A stretch of DNA of 64,000 nucleotides from Diadophis punctatus similis (lineage: Eukaryota > Chordata > Lepidosauria > Squamata > Dipsadidae). The number at the start of each line of letters is the position of its first letter. Within the stretch, counting starts at the first letter, position 1. Below the pieces are notes generated by a model. That model did not search any database and was not told where the DNA came from. It saw only the letters and a list, made by a program, of their open reading frames with translations. Position numbers and translations under genes: made by a program. The stretch spans positions 6,850,501-6,914,500 of the forward strand of contig JALIGW010000016.1 in assembly GCA_023053685.1 (NCBI GenBank), read 5' to 3'. Positions 25,192 to 35,282 of this stretch are shown here, in pieces.

Positions 25192-25354
25192 CAGGAGTGG
25201 CCAAACTACAGGAGTGGCCAAACTATGGTTCTTTGAGGACCTATGGACTTCAACTCCCAGAATTCCTGAGCTAGCCATGCATGCATGGCTGGCTCAGGAA
25301 TTCTGGGAGTTGAAGTCCACAGGTCCTCAAAGAACCACAGTTTGGCCACCCCTG
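25192..25354. mobile_element. Palindromic hairpin MITE with duplicated left terminus
   Basis: Perfect 8-bp target duplication GTCTACTA (25184-25191 and 25355-25362). Arms contain CTTCAACTCCCAGAATTCC and its complement around a CATGCATG centre. The left end CAGGAGTGGCCAAACTA occurs twice in tandem. Lies in the putative first intron of EEF1AKMT1. Confidence 0.9.
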
Positions 25355-25480
25355 GTCTACTATATTGGAGGAAGGATAGAAGGAATGAGGCCCAGAAGGC
25401 CTTGCCAAACCTTAGTCCTGTGTTTGCAATACTTCTCTGTCCGCTCCTTAGTATCTCTACTCTGCCAGAGAACATTACAG

Positions 25481-25615
25481 CAGTGTTTCCCAACCTTGGC
25501 AACTTGAAGATGTCTGGACTTCAACTCCCAGAATTCCCCAGCCAGCAAAGCTGGCTGGGGAATTCTGGGAGTTGAAGTCCAGACATCTTCAAGTTGCCAA
25601 GGTTGGGAAACACTG
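25481..25615. mobile_element. Near-perfect palindromic hairpin MITE, 135 bp
   Basis: Starts CAGTGTTTCCCAACCTTGGC and ends with its complement; the two arms are almost exact complements with centre AGCAAAGCT. Flanks CATTACAG and CATTATAG agree at seven of eight bases. In the putative first intron of EEF1AKMT1. Confidence 0.92.
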
Positions 25616-25957
25616 CATTATAGTGATTTCTCTTTGAGAGCAGTGAAATGGGCTTCATGCCCTCACACATTTGAAATCTTTGCAGTATTCCAGATCCATT
25701 TCCATTAGTGCTTTGTACTGTGGTCCATCCCTCTCTCAGATACTCTTAGCCAAGTATTGTAAGATTCTCCCCTTTTTCTCTCTCATCATGTCTCACCTTC
25801 ATATATTTATAAATTCTTACCTGTTTAGGGAGCAGATTAATTTTGTTCTATTCCTTTTGAGGAGGAAGACAGCTAATTTTGATGCTTCCTATAAATAACA
25901 CATTGTAAGCTTCCTTTCAAAGTATTTTCAGTCTGTCTAATGTGCAGTGCTCTATAG

Positions 25958-26080
25958 CAGGGGTGTCAAACTTGCGTCATCACATCGTCACATGATGTAT
26001 TGCGACTTTCCCCCCTTCGCTAAACCGGGGTGGGCATGGCCAGCGCGTGACGCATCTTGCCTGCAAGTTTGACATCCCTG
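25958..26080. mobile_element. Short hAT-like MITE (CAGGGGTGTCAAACT family)
   Basis: Perfect 8-bp duplication CTCTATAG (25950-25957 and 26081-26088). Ends CAGGGGTGTCAAACTTGCG and CAAGTTTGACATCCCTG. The right flank abuts the CAGGTAGTCC-family fragment at 26086-26299. Confidence 0.92.
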
Positions 26081-26085
26081 CTCTA

Positions 26086-26299
26086 TAGGTAGTCTTGTTT
26101 AACAACTAGCTGAAGTTACAACAGTGATGAAAAAATAACTTTATGACCAGTTGAAAAATAGATGGCCTTTACAAGTCTATAAAGCAAAGGAAAACTGAAG
26201 TAAGTAAGAAGTAAGCACAGTTATGGTTTCACTTAGCAACTGCCTCCCTAATGTCAAGTTGTGGGTCCCAATTGGTGATCACTAAATTAGGATTACCTG
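26086..26299. mobile_element. CAGGTAGTCC-family MITE, short copy
   Basis: Begins with the degenerate terminus ATAGGTAGTC and ends AGGATTACCTG before TA. Much of the interior is missing relative to the copy at 41912-42295. Inserted in the EEF1AKMT1 intron close to the first coding exon. Confidence 0.6.
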
Positions 26300-26467
26300 T
26301 ATTGGCAAACAAGTATATAAAATGAAAAAAAAACTCTCTTGCTTTTTATTCATAAAAAACTTTTCCTCTCATGGCAAAATATTTGAATTTTATAGCTAAG
26401 TTGTTCACCTTTTGCCAATTCCTTTCAGCCGATAAAAGGCCTTTAATCTCATGCTTTATATCTAGAA

Positions 26468-26617
26468 ATGAATGATGATGATGATGATGATGTTCCTCAG
26501 CTTTCATCTGAAGCTTTAGCTGCTCTGCAGGAGTTCTATGTCGAGCAGCAGCAGAGGGAAGCTAAGACTACTGATAAAACTCAAAGTTATTCGGTTGGCT
26601 CTATTGAAGAGAACTGG
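26468..26617 (+). CDS. EEF1AKMT1: EEF1AKMT1 coding exon 1 (50 aa)
   Basis: Acceptor TATCTAG two bases before the start ATG; donor TGG|GTAAGC, phase 0. Encodes [20 protein letters not shown] through VGSIEENW. The start is supported by the human-like PQLS and IEENW motifs and lack of upstream coding similarity. Confidence 0.93.
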
Positions 26618-29600
26618 GTAAGCATTTTTGCTAAAATACGCTAATAGAATAGAATAGAATAGAATAGAATAGAATAGAATAGAATAGAATAGAATAGAAT
26701 TTTTTATTGGCCAAGTGTGATTGGACACACAAGGAATTTGTCTTTGGTGCATATGCTCTCAGTGTACATAAAAGAAAAGATACATTCGTCAAGAATCATG
26801 AGGTAAAAAACACTTAATGATTGTCATAGGGTACAAATAAGCAATCAGGAAACAATCAATATTAATATAAATCGTAAGGATACAAGCAACAAGTTGCAGT
26901 CCTACAGTCTTAAGTGGGAGGAGATGGGGGATAGGAACGATGAGAAGACTAATAGTAATAGCAATGCAGCCTTAGTGAATAGTTTGACAGTGGTGAGGGA
27001 ATTATTTGTTTAGCAGAGTGATGGTGACTCCTGTGTAGAAAGGCTCACAAGTTTTCACTTCCAGTTTCCATGAATGGAAATAGCAGTGACTAAGTTTCCA
27101 GTGAACTGATTAATGATCTATGCAAAAAAAAATAGTATGTGCACCTTGGCAGCCATTACTTATGTCTTGGTGTATCATGTTAGTCCAGCTTTATTTCCCA
27201 TTCTACAGCAGTTGCATTCATGGCTGCTGTGAACTCGGGGCAGATACAGATAGTCCTTGACTTACGACCACAACTGAGCCCCAAATTTCTGTTGCACAGT
27301 TGTTAAGTGACTTTTTCCGCCTTTTACAACCTTTCTTGAAACGGTTATTAAGTAAATCACATCCATTCTTCCATGGATGGATATTAATTCTTTAAGTTGG
27401 TATTTCAACCAAACCAGACCTGAGTTGCAGCAAATAATCTTCTAGGGATAAATGTTACTGAAAAAGTTACGCTGTTAACATTTGCACTTTTTTAACCCTT
27501 TCAGCAACTGAGCCAGTTTTGGTATGATCCTGAGACAGCATTTTGTTTAGCTAATGAGGCCATAAGAGCAGCTGGGAAAGGTGGCAGGTAAATTCTTTTG
27601 GCTTTCTACAAACCAAGCATTGTGACTACAATAGAACCTCTGGTCACGAACGCTTCTGACTACAACCAAATCGGGCTCCAACCCAAAAATTCACAAATTT
27701 TTTTCCCCGCAGCCGATTTCCCCTTTTCGCGCCAATTTTTTTGTAAGTGCCAAATTTCTAAAATTAGGTTCAGGTCGCGACCAAATCGGGTTGTGACCAA
27801 AGTTATGGAACGAATTATGGTCGTGACGAGAGATTCTACTGTATCTTGTAAACATGCTGCTTATTCTTCTATCAACCTTTCCTTTTCAATGCATTAAACT
27901 ACAAGTAGTCCTTGACCTGCAACCATTTGTTTACTGACCATTTGAAATTAACGATAGCACGTTAAAAAGTGACTTACCACCGGCCTTCCCACTTATGATC
28001 GTTGCAGCGCCCCTACAGTCACATGATCAAAATTTGGGCGCTTGGCAACTGGCATATATTTATGATGATTGCAGCATTCTGGTGCATGCAATCGTTATTT
28101 GTGACCACCTCAGCTGGCTTCTGACAAGCAAAATCAATGCAGAAAGCCTTATTTGCTTAATGACTGCAGATTCACTTAACAGCTGCAGTGATTTGTTAAA
28201 CAACTGTAGCAAAAAAAAAGGTCACAAAATCAGGTTCAACTCACTTTACAACCTCCTTGCTTAGCAACAGAAAGTCTGGTTTGGAATTGTGGTTGTAAGT
28301 CCAAGATTACATGTATGATGCAGTTTTGACTATGGGGGTTCACGGTTAAGACACAGGGCTGTCAGATTGCAGATAAGAATCACTAAGTAGTTTTTTACAT
28401 TGATCTTTCAAGCATCTACAAACAGCTCTGGATCGTCACAATATCCTACCTTTCTCTTTTACGGATGAAGGGTTGAGATCGTTCTTTTAATGAGTCTTTG
28501 ATCTATAGAAGAATTTGAATCCAGAGCTTTATCCAGGATTATCGGGGCAGGGGGAATGTCAAAAAAATAAAGAAAATGGCCACGACTATGCAGTTAAGGC
28601 CCTGGACGTTTTTACATGTGTAGAAACAATGGTGAGGCTTCCATCCTGTGACTGGGGTTTCCATCTTCAATTTCTGACTGTCTTCTCCCCCTATCCACCC
28701 TAGACATTTCTGCCTTTATTAGCGCAATCAGCAGTTTTTTGATGCACAGAACTCTGAGGCCAGTTCTTTAAAAAGCATTTAATATTTGGACATGTGTTAA
28801 CCACAAGTGCATGAGAGAAAGTACTTATAATAGTAGAAATAGAAGCAGCATATTTTCAGGAAACCACACCCTGTTTGATCCTGTCCTGTGTTTTAAAATA
28901 GATGGACAGGGACTATTTATGCAGTAGTCCAGAAGGTACATGTTACTTTTTGAGTGGTAGGTTATTTGTAAAGTTGACTCTGGTTGCAGTACTGTGCATA
29001 TTCACCCAAGAACAAGATTGCACTGTGCAATGAATAATTATTTATTATTTATTTGTAAATAATTATTCATTCAGTTCTATCAAATTGGCACTTTCCTGTC
29101 TGTGGTGAGGGGAAATTTTTTTTTGCAGGTGTGTTATTGAACAAGAATGATGTTTGTGGACTCACGTAGGTAGTTAAATTCAGGAAAAGGTGTGAATTAC
29201 ACATTTTAATGTATTAAATCAGGGATCTCCAACCTTGGCAACTTTAAGACTTGTGGGCTTCAACTCCCAGAATTCCTCAGCCAGCTTTTGGAGACCCCTA
29301 TATTAAATAACCACTTCTTTCCTTGCTTCATTATCCTTGCAGGATAGCTTGTGTCAGTGCCCCGAGTGTTTATCAGAAACTGAAAGAGCAGGACTGCCAA
29401 GGTTTTTCAACCTGCATTTTGGAGTACGACCAGAGATTTTCTGTGTATGGAACCGAGTATATTTTCTACGATTACAACAGCCCTTTGAAACTTCCAACCC
29501 ACCTTGAAGCACATAGTTTTGATATTGTCTTAGCAGATCCACCCTACCTATCTGAAGAATGTCTCCAAAAAATAGCAGAAACCATCAAATACTTAACTAA

Positions 29601-31105
29601 AGGAAAGATTCTGCTCTGCACAGGTACATCACTTCTCAAATTCATTTGCTTCAGTAGTTTTTGGAAAGAAAACAGCCATTTGTAAAATCATTATTATACA
29701 GTATAGCTGCATACACTGAAAATAAGTTTCTATAGAACAGAGGTGTCAAACTCAAGGCTCGGGGGCCAGATCCGGCCCACGGGGTGCTTAGATCTGGCCC
29801 ACGGGACCACCCTGGAAACAGCGAAGGACTGGCACATGATGCCTCTGCCAGCGAAAACGGAGCTTGGGAGGGTTGCAAACAGCCCTCCCGAGCTCCGTTT
29901 TCGCTGGCAGAGGGTTGCAAGAGGCCGTCGCAGCCGAAAACGGAGCTCGGGAGCCCATTTTCACTGGCAAAGCACTCGGGTCACCACAGGCGCCCCCGAC
30001 ACAAGTGACATTGAGCTGGCCACACCCACCCTGGCCACGCCCCCCCATCCCCCGAGGTCAAACACAACCATGATGCGGCCCTCAATGAACTCGAGTTTGA
30101 CACCCCTGCTATAGAAGAATGTTCTGATAAAACTTCAGGTAGTCCTCACTTTGTGACTGCCTCATTTAGTGACCATTTGCAGTTATGACTGTGATGAAAA
30201 AGTAACTTTTATGACTAATCCTCAGATTTACAACCTTTGCAGGTCTGTAAAACAAAGGAAAAGTGAAGTAAGATCCTAGCCACAGTTGCAATTTCACTTA
30301 ACAGCCCACAAGGACTACCTGTAATTAAATATTTCTCCTATCATTGTTGTGCCAAAGGTGACCAGCAGACAGCATTGGAGGTTGGGGGAAGTAAAAAGGG
30401 GAGAAAGTACAGAGAAACAACACCATTGTCAGAAATATCAAAGCACAGTGGCTTTGAGTATAAAACTGTAACTGAAGTTACATTGAGCCCATCCCCTCAA
30501 TCATATGACCACATTTTGGGCACTTGGCAACTGGCCTGCATTTTTTGCCATTTGCACAGTCGTGCAATCACATGACAAGGATTTAGAAATAAACACATTT
30601 ATTTCTAGTTTCCAGCAAAAATCGTGCCGTGGCAAACAATGAGTTCACTGTTTGACCACCACGTTTGCTTTACAACAGCCATGTTTGCTTAATGACCAAC
30701 ACAAGAGAGGTTATAGAATCGGGCAGTCATGGGTGACTGACTTAACAACCTTGACTAACAAGCATAATTGCAGACTCTGTTAACCGTCTTAAGTCGAGGA
30801 CTACTGTAGCAGCTTATCTGTGGATAGCAGGAAAGAATTTTCGTTGTTATACCCAATTTAGGAGCTTTCTGGGAGCATCTGATTGGGCCATCATTGGAAA
30901 TACATAAAACCTGTTCTTATCTAGAAGGACTATTCTAAAGTTTTTTTTTCTTTTCTTTTCAGGTTTAACCATGGAAGAATATGCTGCTAAATATCTTGGT
31001 GTGAAAATGTGCAAGTTTATTCCAAAACATGCTCGAAATTTAGCTAATGAATTTCGATGCTATGTGAATTATGATTCCGGACTGGATTTGGATTCTCTTT
31101 CTTGA
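26468..31105 (+). CDS. EEF1AKMT1: EEF1AKMT1 / N6AMT2 protein-lysine methyltransferase, complete CDS
   Basis: Join(26468..26617, 27505..27587, 29343..29623, 30963..31105) encodes 218 aa (human about 214). The human enzyme trimethylates a lysine of elongation factor eEF1A using S-adenosylmethionine in the cytosol. It has the class I methyltransferase fold of the N6-adenine methylase family, shown by DPPY in [12 protein letters not shown] (third coding exon). [14 protein letters not shown] is the start of the SAM-binding region. All borders are GT/AG with matching phases, and residues follow the remembered human protein closely to its C-terminal [17 protein letters not shown]. Oddity: six GAT codons follow MN, giving an acidic run longer than in human. 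A polyadenylation hexamer follows six bases after the stop. Confidence 0.95.
26643..26700. repeat. (AATAG)n microsatellite
   Basis: Eleven or so AATAG units directly joined to the 3' end of the reverse CR1-like LINE that follows. In the first intron after the EEF1AKMT1 start codon. Confidence 0.97.
26701..27040 (-). mobile_element. CR1/L3-like LINE 3' end, reverse
   Basis: Reverse copy of the element at 1468-1968: TTTTTATTGGCCAAGTGTGA followed by TTGGACACACAAGGAATTTG. 5'-truncated; its 3' end continues into the AATAG microsatellite. Confidence 0.78.
27248..27362. repeat. CAGGTAGTCC-family MITE fragment
   Basis: CAGATAGTCCTTGACTTACG through AAGTAAATCACAT; one terminus only. In the EEF1AKMT1 intron just before coding exon 2. 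Confidence 0.6.
27505..27587 (+). CDS. EEF1AKMT1: EEF1AKMT1 coding exon 2
   Basis: Acceptor CCTTTCAG, donor GCAG|GTAAAT, phase 0 in and 2 out. Encodes [20 protein letters not shown] through AAGKGG. QLSQFWY matches the human enzyme. Confidence 0.93.
27629..27841. mobile_element. TA-flanked MITE (CAATAGAACCTCTGGTCACGA)
   Basis: TA at both sides. Left CAATAGAACCTCTGGTCACG and right TCGTGACGAGAGATTCTACTG are imperfect inverted repeats, as in pogo/Tigger-like elements. An internal CGACCAAATCGGGTTG repeats the subterminal ACCAAATCGGG. Confidence 0.7.
27903..28315. mobile_element. CAGGTAGTCC-family MITE, near full length
   Basis: Left CAAGTAGTCCTTGACCTGC, right GTAAGTCCAAGATTACATG. The interior carries the family phrases for the ATGATCAAAATTTGG and CTTAACAGCTGCAGTG segments. 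Confidence 0.65.
29228..29300. repeat. Truncated hairpin MITE (single arm)
   Basis: TCTCCAACCTTGGCAACTTT through AATTCCTCAGCCAGC, one arm of the palindromic family, followed by a remnant GGAGACCCCTA. In the EEF1AKMT1 intron 42 bp before coding exon 3. Confidence 0.75.
29343..29623 (+). CDS. EEF1AKMT1: EEF1AKMT1 coding exon 3, catalytic DPPY motif
   Basis: Acceptor CCTTGCAG, donor ACAG|GTACAT. Encodes [19 protein letters not shown] through [10 protein letters not shown], including [18 protein letters not shown] with the DPPY active-site tetrapeptide. Confidence 0.94.
29738..30108. mobile_element. hAT-like element (CAGGGGTGTCAAACT family), long form
   Basis: Perfect 8-bp duplication CTATAGAA (29730-29737, 30109-30116). 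Ends CAGAGGTGTCAAACTCAAGG and GAGTTTGACACCCCTG. GC-rich interior with several copies of AAAACGGAGCTCGGGAG in both orientations. No transposase frame. Confidence 0.92.
30137..30325. repeat. CAGGTAGTCC-family MITE, short copy
   Basis: CAGGTAGTCCTCACTTTGTG through CACAAGGACTACCTGTA; inverted termini with most of the middle missing. Confidence 0.65.
30440..30808. repeat. CAGGTAGTCC-family MITE, one terminus
   Basis: Interior phrases such as CATATGACCACATTTTGGGC and the right end TTAAGTCGAGGACTACTGTA are clear; the left end is unclear. Lies 155 bp before the terminal EEF1AKMT1 exon. Confidence 0.55.
30963..31105 (+). CDS. EEF1AKMT1: EEF1AKMT1 terminal coding exon
   Basis: Acceptor TTTTCAG. Encodes [19 protein letters not shown] through GLDLDSLS, then TGA. 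The C-terminus is four residues longer and different after GLD compared with the human GLDCGI. Confidence 0.94.
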
Positions 31106-31111
31106 TAACCC

Positions 31112-31117
31112 AATAAA
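31112..31117 (+). terminator. EEF1AKMT1: AATAAA polyadenylation hexamer of EEF1AKMT1
   Basis: Canonical hexamer seven bases downstream of the stop codon, implying a very short 3'UTR if used. No better hexamer stands out nearby. Confidence 0.6.
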
Positions 31118-31358
31118 CATTAATAGGATTTTTCAAGCTGGAATGGTTTTTTCCTTTTCTGACAAAGTAAACACCTGCCATTTCTTTTTTTAATGATGTA
31201 TCCATAAACATTTTTTGTTTCTGGTTACATTTCAGCTGATATGAATTCCTTTGTAAGGGGGATGGGCAATTTCTAAATTTGATAAAAAATATTTTTCTAG
31301 ATTTGCTTTTTGGTATCTTATGTAGAAGGAAGTGTTATTATCCATAATTAGTATATAG

Positions 31359-31510
31359 CAGTGATGGCGAAGAGGGAGCACTCTTCGCCATCACTGGCGG
31401 GGGCGTACTCGTCTGGGCCGCGACAAGGAAGAAGAGCTGCCCAGGGGGTATGCGCGCACCGGCCAGCAAGTCTTCCAGTTACTGCCGCGCATGTGCACGC
31501 ACCGATCAGC
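31359..31510. repeat. Rearranged hAT-like fragment with inverted terminus
   Basis: CAGTGATGGCGAAGAG is followed at once by the complement CTCTTCGCCATCACTG, so one terminus occurs head-to-head with its own copy. GC-rich remnant follows. No matching target duplication was found on the right. Confidence 0.55.
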
Positions 31511-31539
31511 TGGCCGGCGCTCAACATAATTATTTAAAA

Positions 31540-31625
31540 AGAAAACAAAAAGCAAAGCCAAAGGGCAGACTCAATGGACTGCTAGGTGTTTTTCTGCCAT
31601 GAGTTTTCTATGTTTCTATGATCAT
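31540..31625 (+). mobile_element. CR1/L2-like LINE 3' tail
   Basis: AAGGGCAGACTCAATGGACT then TTTTCTATGTTTCTATGATC, a typical CR1/L2 3' end with short terminal repeats. Confidence 0.6.
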
Positions 31626-32132
31626 TCCAGATGAGAATTTAAACTACAGGCACTAGCCACAGAAGAAATTGTATAGTGTTGCTGAGAGCAATAAAGGGGA
31701 AAAAAACCTTGCAATTACAATAACAGCTTCAGGACAGATGACTATTTCAATTATCAGGGAAAGACACTTCCACCAGGTTGATTTAAGGCAGGTTTCCCCT
31801 CCCTTTCTATTAACAGAATGCTACTGTGGGGTTGCTGTAAAACAGTTCCATAACCTGTGGGTCGCACTGAAATAATTTACTTTTAGGTTACCAATGTCCG
31901 GATGTATATATTATCACCAGCAACTGTTCAGGGAATGACTATAGTTAGAAACATCATAATCTCTTTCATTACTTCATCTGTGCCCCCTTTGTGCTCCTAC
32001 CCCCTTTTCCAAGGTTATAAGGCAATCTCATTTCCCATCTTGCTTATAAGAGCCTTTTGTTGTCAAACTACATGTAAGATTTGATTTTTGACATCCTTGG
32101 TGTCTTCTTTTTTATGTGTTTTATAGTAGAAA

Positions 32133-32134
<2 letters not shown>

Positions 32135-32222
<88 letters not shown>
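32135..32222. repeat. Compound (GT)n(GA)n microsatellite
   Basis: About 21 GT units pass directly into about 22 GA units. Open frames reading SLSLSL or HTHTHT here are translation artefacts. Confidence 0.97.
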
Positions 32223-32225
<3 letters not shown>

Positions 32226-32799
32226 CTAAATCTATTTGGCCTGGATTTTCAAATATTTGACTGCTTTCTGTAACTACAGTCAATCTTGATTTTTCAACGT
32301 TTTACAAATGAGGGCCATCCCGCCATTGACATTTCTTAAGTTGTATATTTTAATATTATAAAATAGTTTAATATTTATTTTAATATAAAATAAAATTTGA
32401 AATGGAAGAGCAGAAAGGAACATTTGATTTGGCACAAAGCACTGTCTCATAACATGGATTGTATTCATTATCTTCAGACTTCAGTCTGAGACTACCATAG
32501 ATACTATTTTTGAAGTCTTGTTCGCGTTTAAGTTGTCAAATAATTTCCTGGGATTGGAATATTTTTTTAATACAATCATTACTTAATTCCCGTGATGAAT
32601 AAATTGCCTAAACAAATCCACAATATCAGTAATATCAAAAGGGGGGAGAGGGCATTTACCATTATAAATTGAGGACTCGGGCAATATCGCCCAACCTTTC
32701 TGAAGTTCTTTGAAAATTTAACTAATTCAATGAATGCTCTAAAATCAGTAAAGTGTCTCTCAGTTTATATAAGGTTGGAAAATAAAGTCAGCATGCAAA

Positions 32800-33660
32800 G
32801 ATTAGTTGTAAACAAGCTAGAACAGATGAAAAGCTGAAGAACAAGAAGACCAAAGAATACCTGAGCAGGAAATATCACCTAGAAACAAGGAAAATCAAGG
32901 AAGGGCTAGAAATAATAAAGAAGCAAATAACAGCTATAGCCAAGAAGATCAGCAAATGCATATTTGCAGAATCTCCCATTTCAGTTGAATTAGAAACATT
33001 TCTACCAATCTTGTCAATGGAGAGACTGAAATAAACCAGTCAAAACCTGACAGAAGAAAGCAAACTTCTGATTGCAGCTATGGGGCAACCCAAAGAAATA
33101 CAAGAATGCAACTTGAATAAAAGAGGTAGATAAGAATTCAAAAAAGAAGCTGAAATGAAAAAAAAAACTTGTAATAACAGTAGAAGTGGTTGAAAAAAGG
33201 ACAAGGAAGATCAAGAACTGGTCAGCACCAGGTGAACTGCATGGTTTTGGTTGAATGGTCTACACCGGGGGTCCCCAAACTTGGCAACTTTAAGACTTGT
33301 GGACTTCAACTCCCAGAATTCTCCAGCCAGCATAGCTGAATTCTGGGAGAGAATTCATAGAGAATTCTGGGAGTTGAAGTCCACAAGTCTTAAAGTTGCC
33401 AAGTTTGAAGAGCTCTGGTCTACACCTACTCATTGCCAAGCAGTTTAACAATATACTACAAGGAGGTAAAATTGAAGATAAGTTAACATCTGGCAAAAGT
33501 TACCTGATAAAGATCCAACAAAAGGGGCAACACCAGGCAACTACAGGCCAAATTACCTGCTTACCAACAACTTTCAAATTGTAACTGGTTTGGTAGCTGA
33601 TGTAGTCCAACTGCATCTAGTTGGAAATAAGCTCTCTCCACTTGAGCAGAAAGAGCTGTG
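32800..33660 (+). mobile_element. R4/Dong-like LINE relic, split by a hairpin MITE
   Basis: Translated pieces read HLLIAKQFNNILQGGKIED and QITCLPTTFKL, matching the reverse-transcriptase entry motif (NYRPITCLPT-type) of R4-like LINEs as I remember them. Upstream, Lys/Glu-rich codons resemble the region before it. Frames are broken; the hairpin MITE at 33266-33417 interrupts it. Confidence 0.65.
33266..33417. mobile_element. Palindromic hairpin MITE, 152 bp
   Basis: Perfect 8-bp duplication GTCTACAC (33258-33265, 33418-33425). Arms hold AACTTGGCAACTTTAAGACT and its complement; the centre has an extra GAATTCTGGGAGAGAATTC segment compared with 135-bp copies. Confidence 0.93.
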
Positions 33661-34023
33661 AGTTCATGTTTTTGTTTATGTAATAGTACCGAAATACATT
33701 TTTAGAATCCGTCTTCAACAACAGTGAATAGGAAATCAATTTTCTGGCATGAAATAAATTAAAATCATATGTTTGCCTTGATGAAATCATGTCTCATTTC
33801 CCACCCCACCCCTATAAAGTTAAGACTATTTGAGTGTCTTCGACTGCAAATGTTCCTGTTTTTCAATACAGATACTATGTGAGCCATATGCTTGGTCTGG
33901 GAGATAATTTAAAGAGAATGGTGAGAAAAGACACATATCAATGATGGACATAGAGACAAATTTATCAATTGGTTAAGTTTTCTGGGAACAGAGGACACCT
34001 TAAATGATTAATCTATGATATAG

Positions 34024-34593
34024 ACCTCGCATGCACCCTGGGCCTCCCCGCGTATGCGCATGCGACCCCGTGCATGTGCCACACCCGCGCTCCCCCATAC
34101 ATGTACACCAGGGGTGAAATCCTCCCGGTTCGCTCTTACCTGTTGGTCGCCGCACAGCCGAACAACCTGGTGGCGTTCACGGAGAGGGGCTTCCCCCGCC
34201 CGCTTCCCCCGCCCGCCTGGATGCCGGCATTTGCGTTCTTTTGCCCTCTGCTCAAGCAGAACGCTTTGCGCATGCGCAGAGGGCAAAAGAACGCAAATGC
34301 CGGCGTCCAGGTGGGCGGGGGAAGCGGGTGGGGGAAGCCCCGTGCTGCAAACGCCACCAGGTTGTTCGGCTGTGCATTGACCAACAGGTAAGAGCGAACC
34401 GGGAGGATTTCACCCCTGATGTGCACATCTCCTGTGTGTGCCCGGCCCCCGCACATGCGCGGCAGAGCCCCGAAAACCAGCTGGCCAGCAGCAGGCATGC
34501 GCGGTGGAGCTGAGTTGGGGCGACGGCTCACGTGCCCGCAGAGAGGGCTCTGCGTACCACGTGTGGCATGCGTGCCATAGGTTCGCCATCATA
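34024..34593. mobile_element. hAT-like element with nested foldback insertion
   Basis: Flanks GATATAG at 34017-34023 and 34594-34600. Right end GCCATAGGTTCGCCATCATA matches the CAGTGATGGCGAACC family; the left end is eroded. The foldback element at 34109-34418 lies within it. Confidence 0.6.
34109..34418. mobile_element. 310-bp foldback element with very long inverted arms
   Basis: Starts CAGGGGTGAAATCCTCCCGG and ends with its exact complement. Arms of about 140 bp pair almost throughout, leaving a centre near 34252-34275. Flanks ATGTACAC (34101-34108) and ATGTGCAC (34419-34426) agree at seven of eight bases. The long frames here on both strands come from this GC-rich hairpin. Confidence 0.92.
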
Positions 34594-35218
34594 GATATAG
34601 AAGTTTAAAGATTTCCAGAGACGCAAGAGATGATAGGAATCCAGTACAGATACTTTAAAAGTTCTTACCTGCATTGTTCCTTAGATTTTGATTAATCCAT
34701 CTTGTTTCCTAGATGGAACTGGTACTTTAGGAATTCACCATGGCTCTGTTTTATTTCCATATTGTATGCACAGGAAGAAAGCATTATGTTTTGCTTGAAT
34801 TCTTGCTTGGATGCAGTGGCTCTCTACGATTTCAGGCAAAGTGTTTTCACATTGCCCAGAATGTGATCTTCCTTCCTGTCTTTTGGATCAGGACAGAATA
34901 AACCCACTTAATCTCTGAATAACAGCCTTATAGAAGACAGCTATTCTTTCTCTTCCGTTTTCTCTGTTGGGATAAATAAATTGGTTTTTTTCGTTATTCT
35001 TTCTAAGATTAATTTCCAGGCTTTTCTTTTTCCAGCCTTCTCAGCACATGATTCATAATTGCCTTGGAGTTGGACAGTACTGTACCTAAACCTAATAAAA
35101 TAATTATCCATTTTGTCAATATCAGTTGAAGAAAAACACATTGCTTGAAATCTGCTTCTGATTCTTTGGTCTTGTCAGCCTAGGCTGGCAGCCTTCAAAC
35201 AAGCTCATAAAGGAGCAT

Positions 35219-35221
35219 GTG

Positions 35222-35282
<61 letters not shown>
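35219..35282. repeat. (AC)n microsatellite
   Basis: About 30 AC units with one AT interruption. Confidence 0.97.

Noticed and set aside
25175..25575. Frames sharing the peptide KLWFFEDLWTSTPRIPE on both strands
   Set aside because: They come from the arms of palindromic MITEs; the same peptide on both strands is due to self-complementarity.
29651..30114. Overlapping frames with repeated ENGAREG-type segments
   Set aside because: They are within the hAT-like element 29738-30108 and reflect its internal repeats.
32068..32283. Minus-strand frame with SLSLSL and HTHTHT runs
   Set aside because: It is a translation of the (GT)n(GA)n repeat.
34008..34592. Several overlapping frames of 60-131 aa on both strands
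   Set aside because: They read through the GC-rich foldback element; near mirror-image peptides on the two strands follow from its inverted arms.
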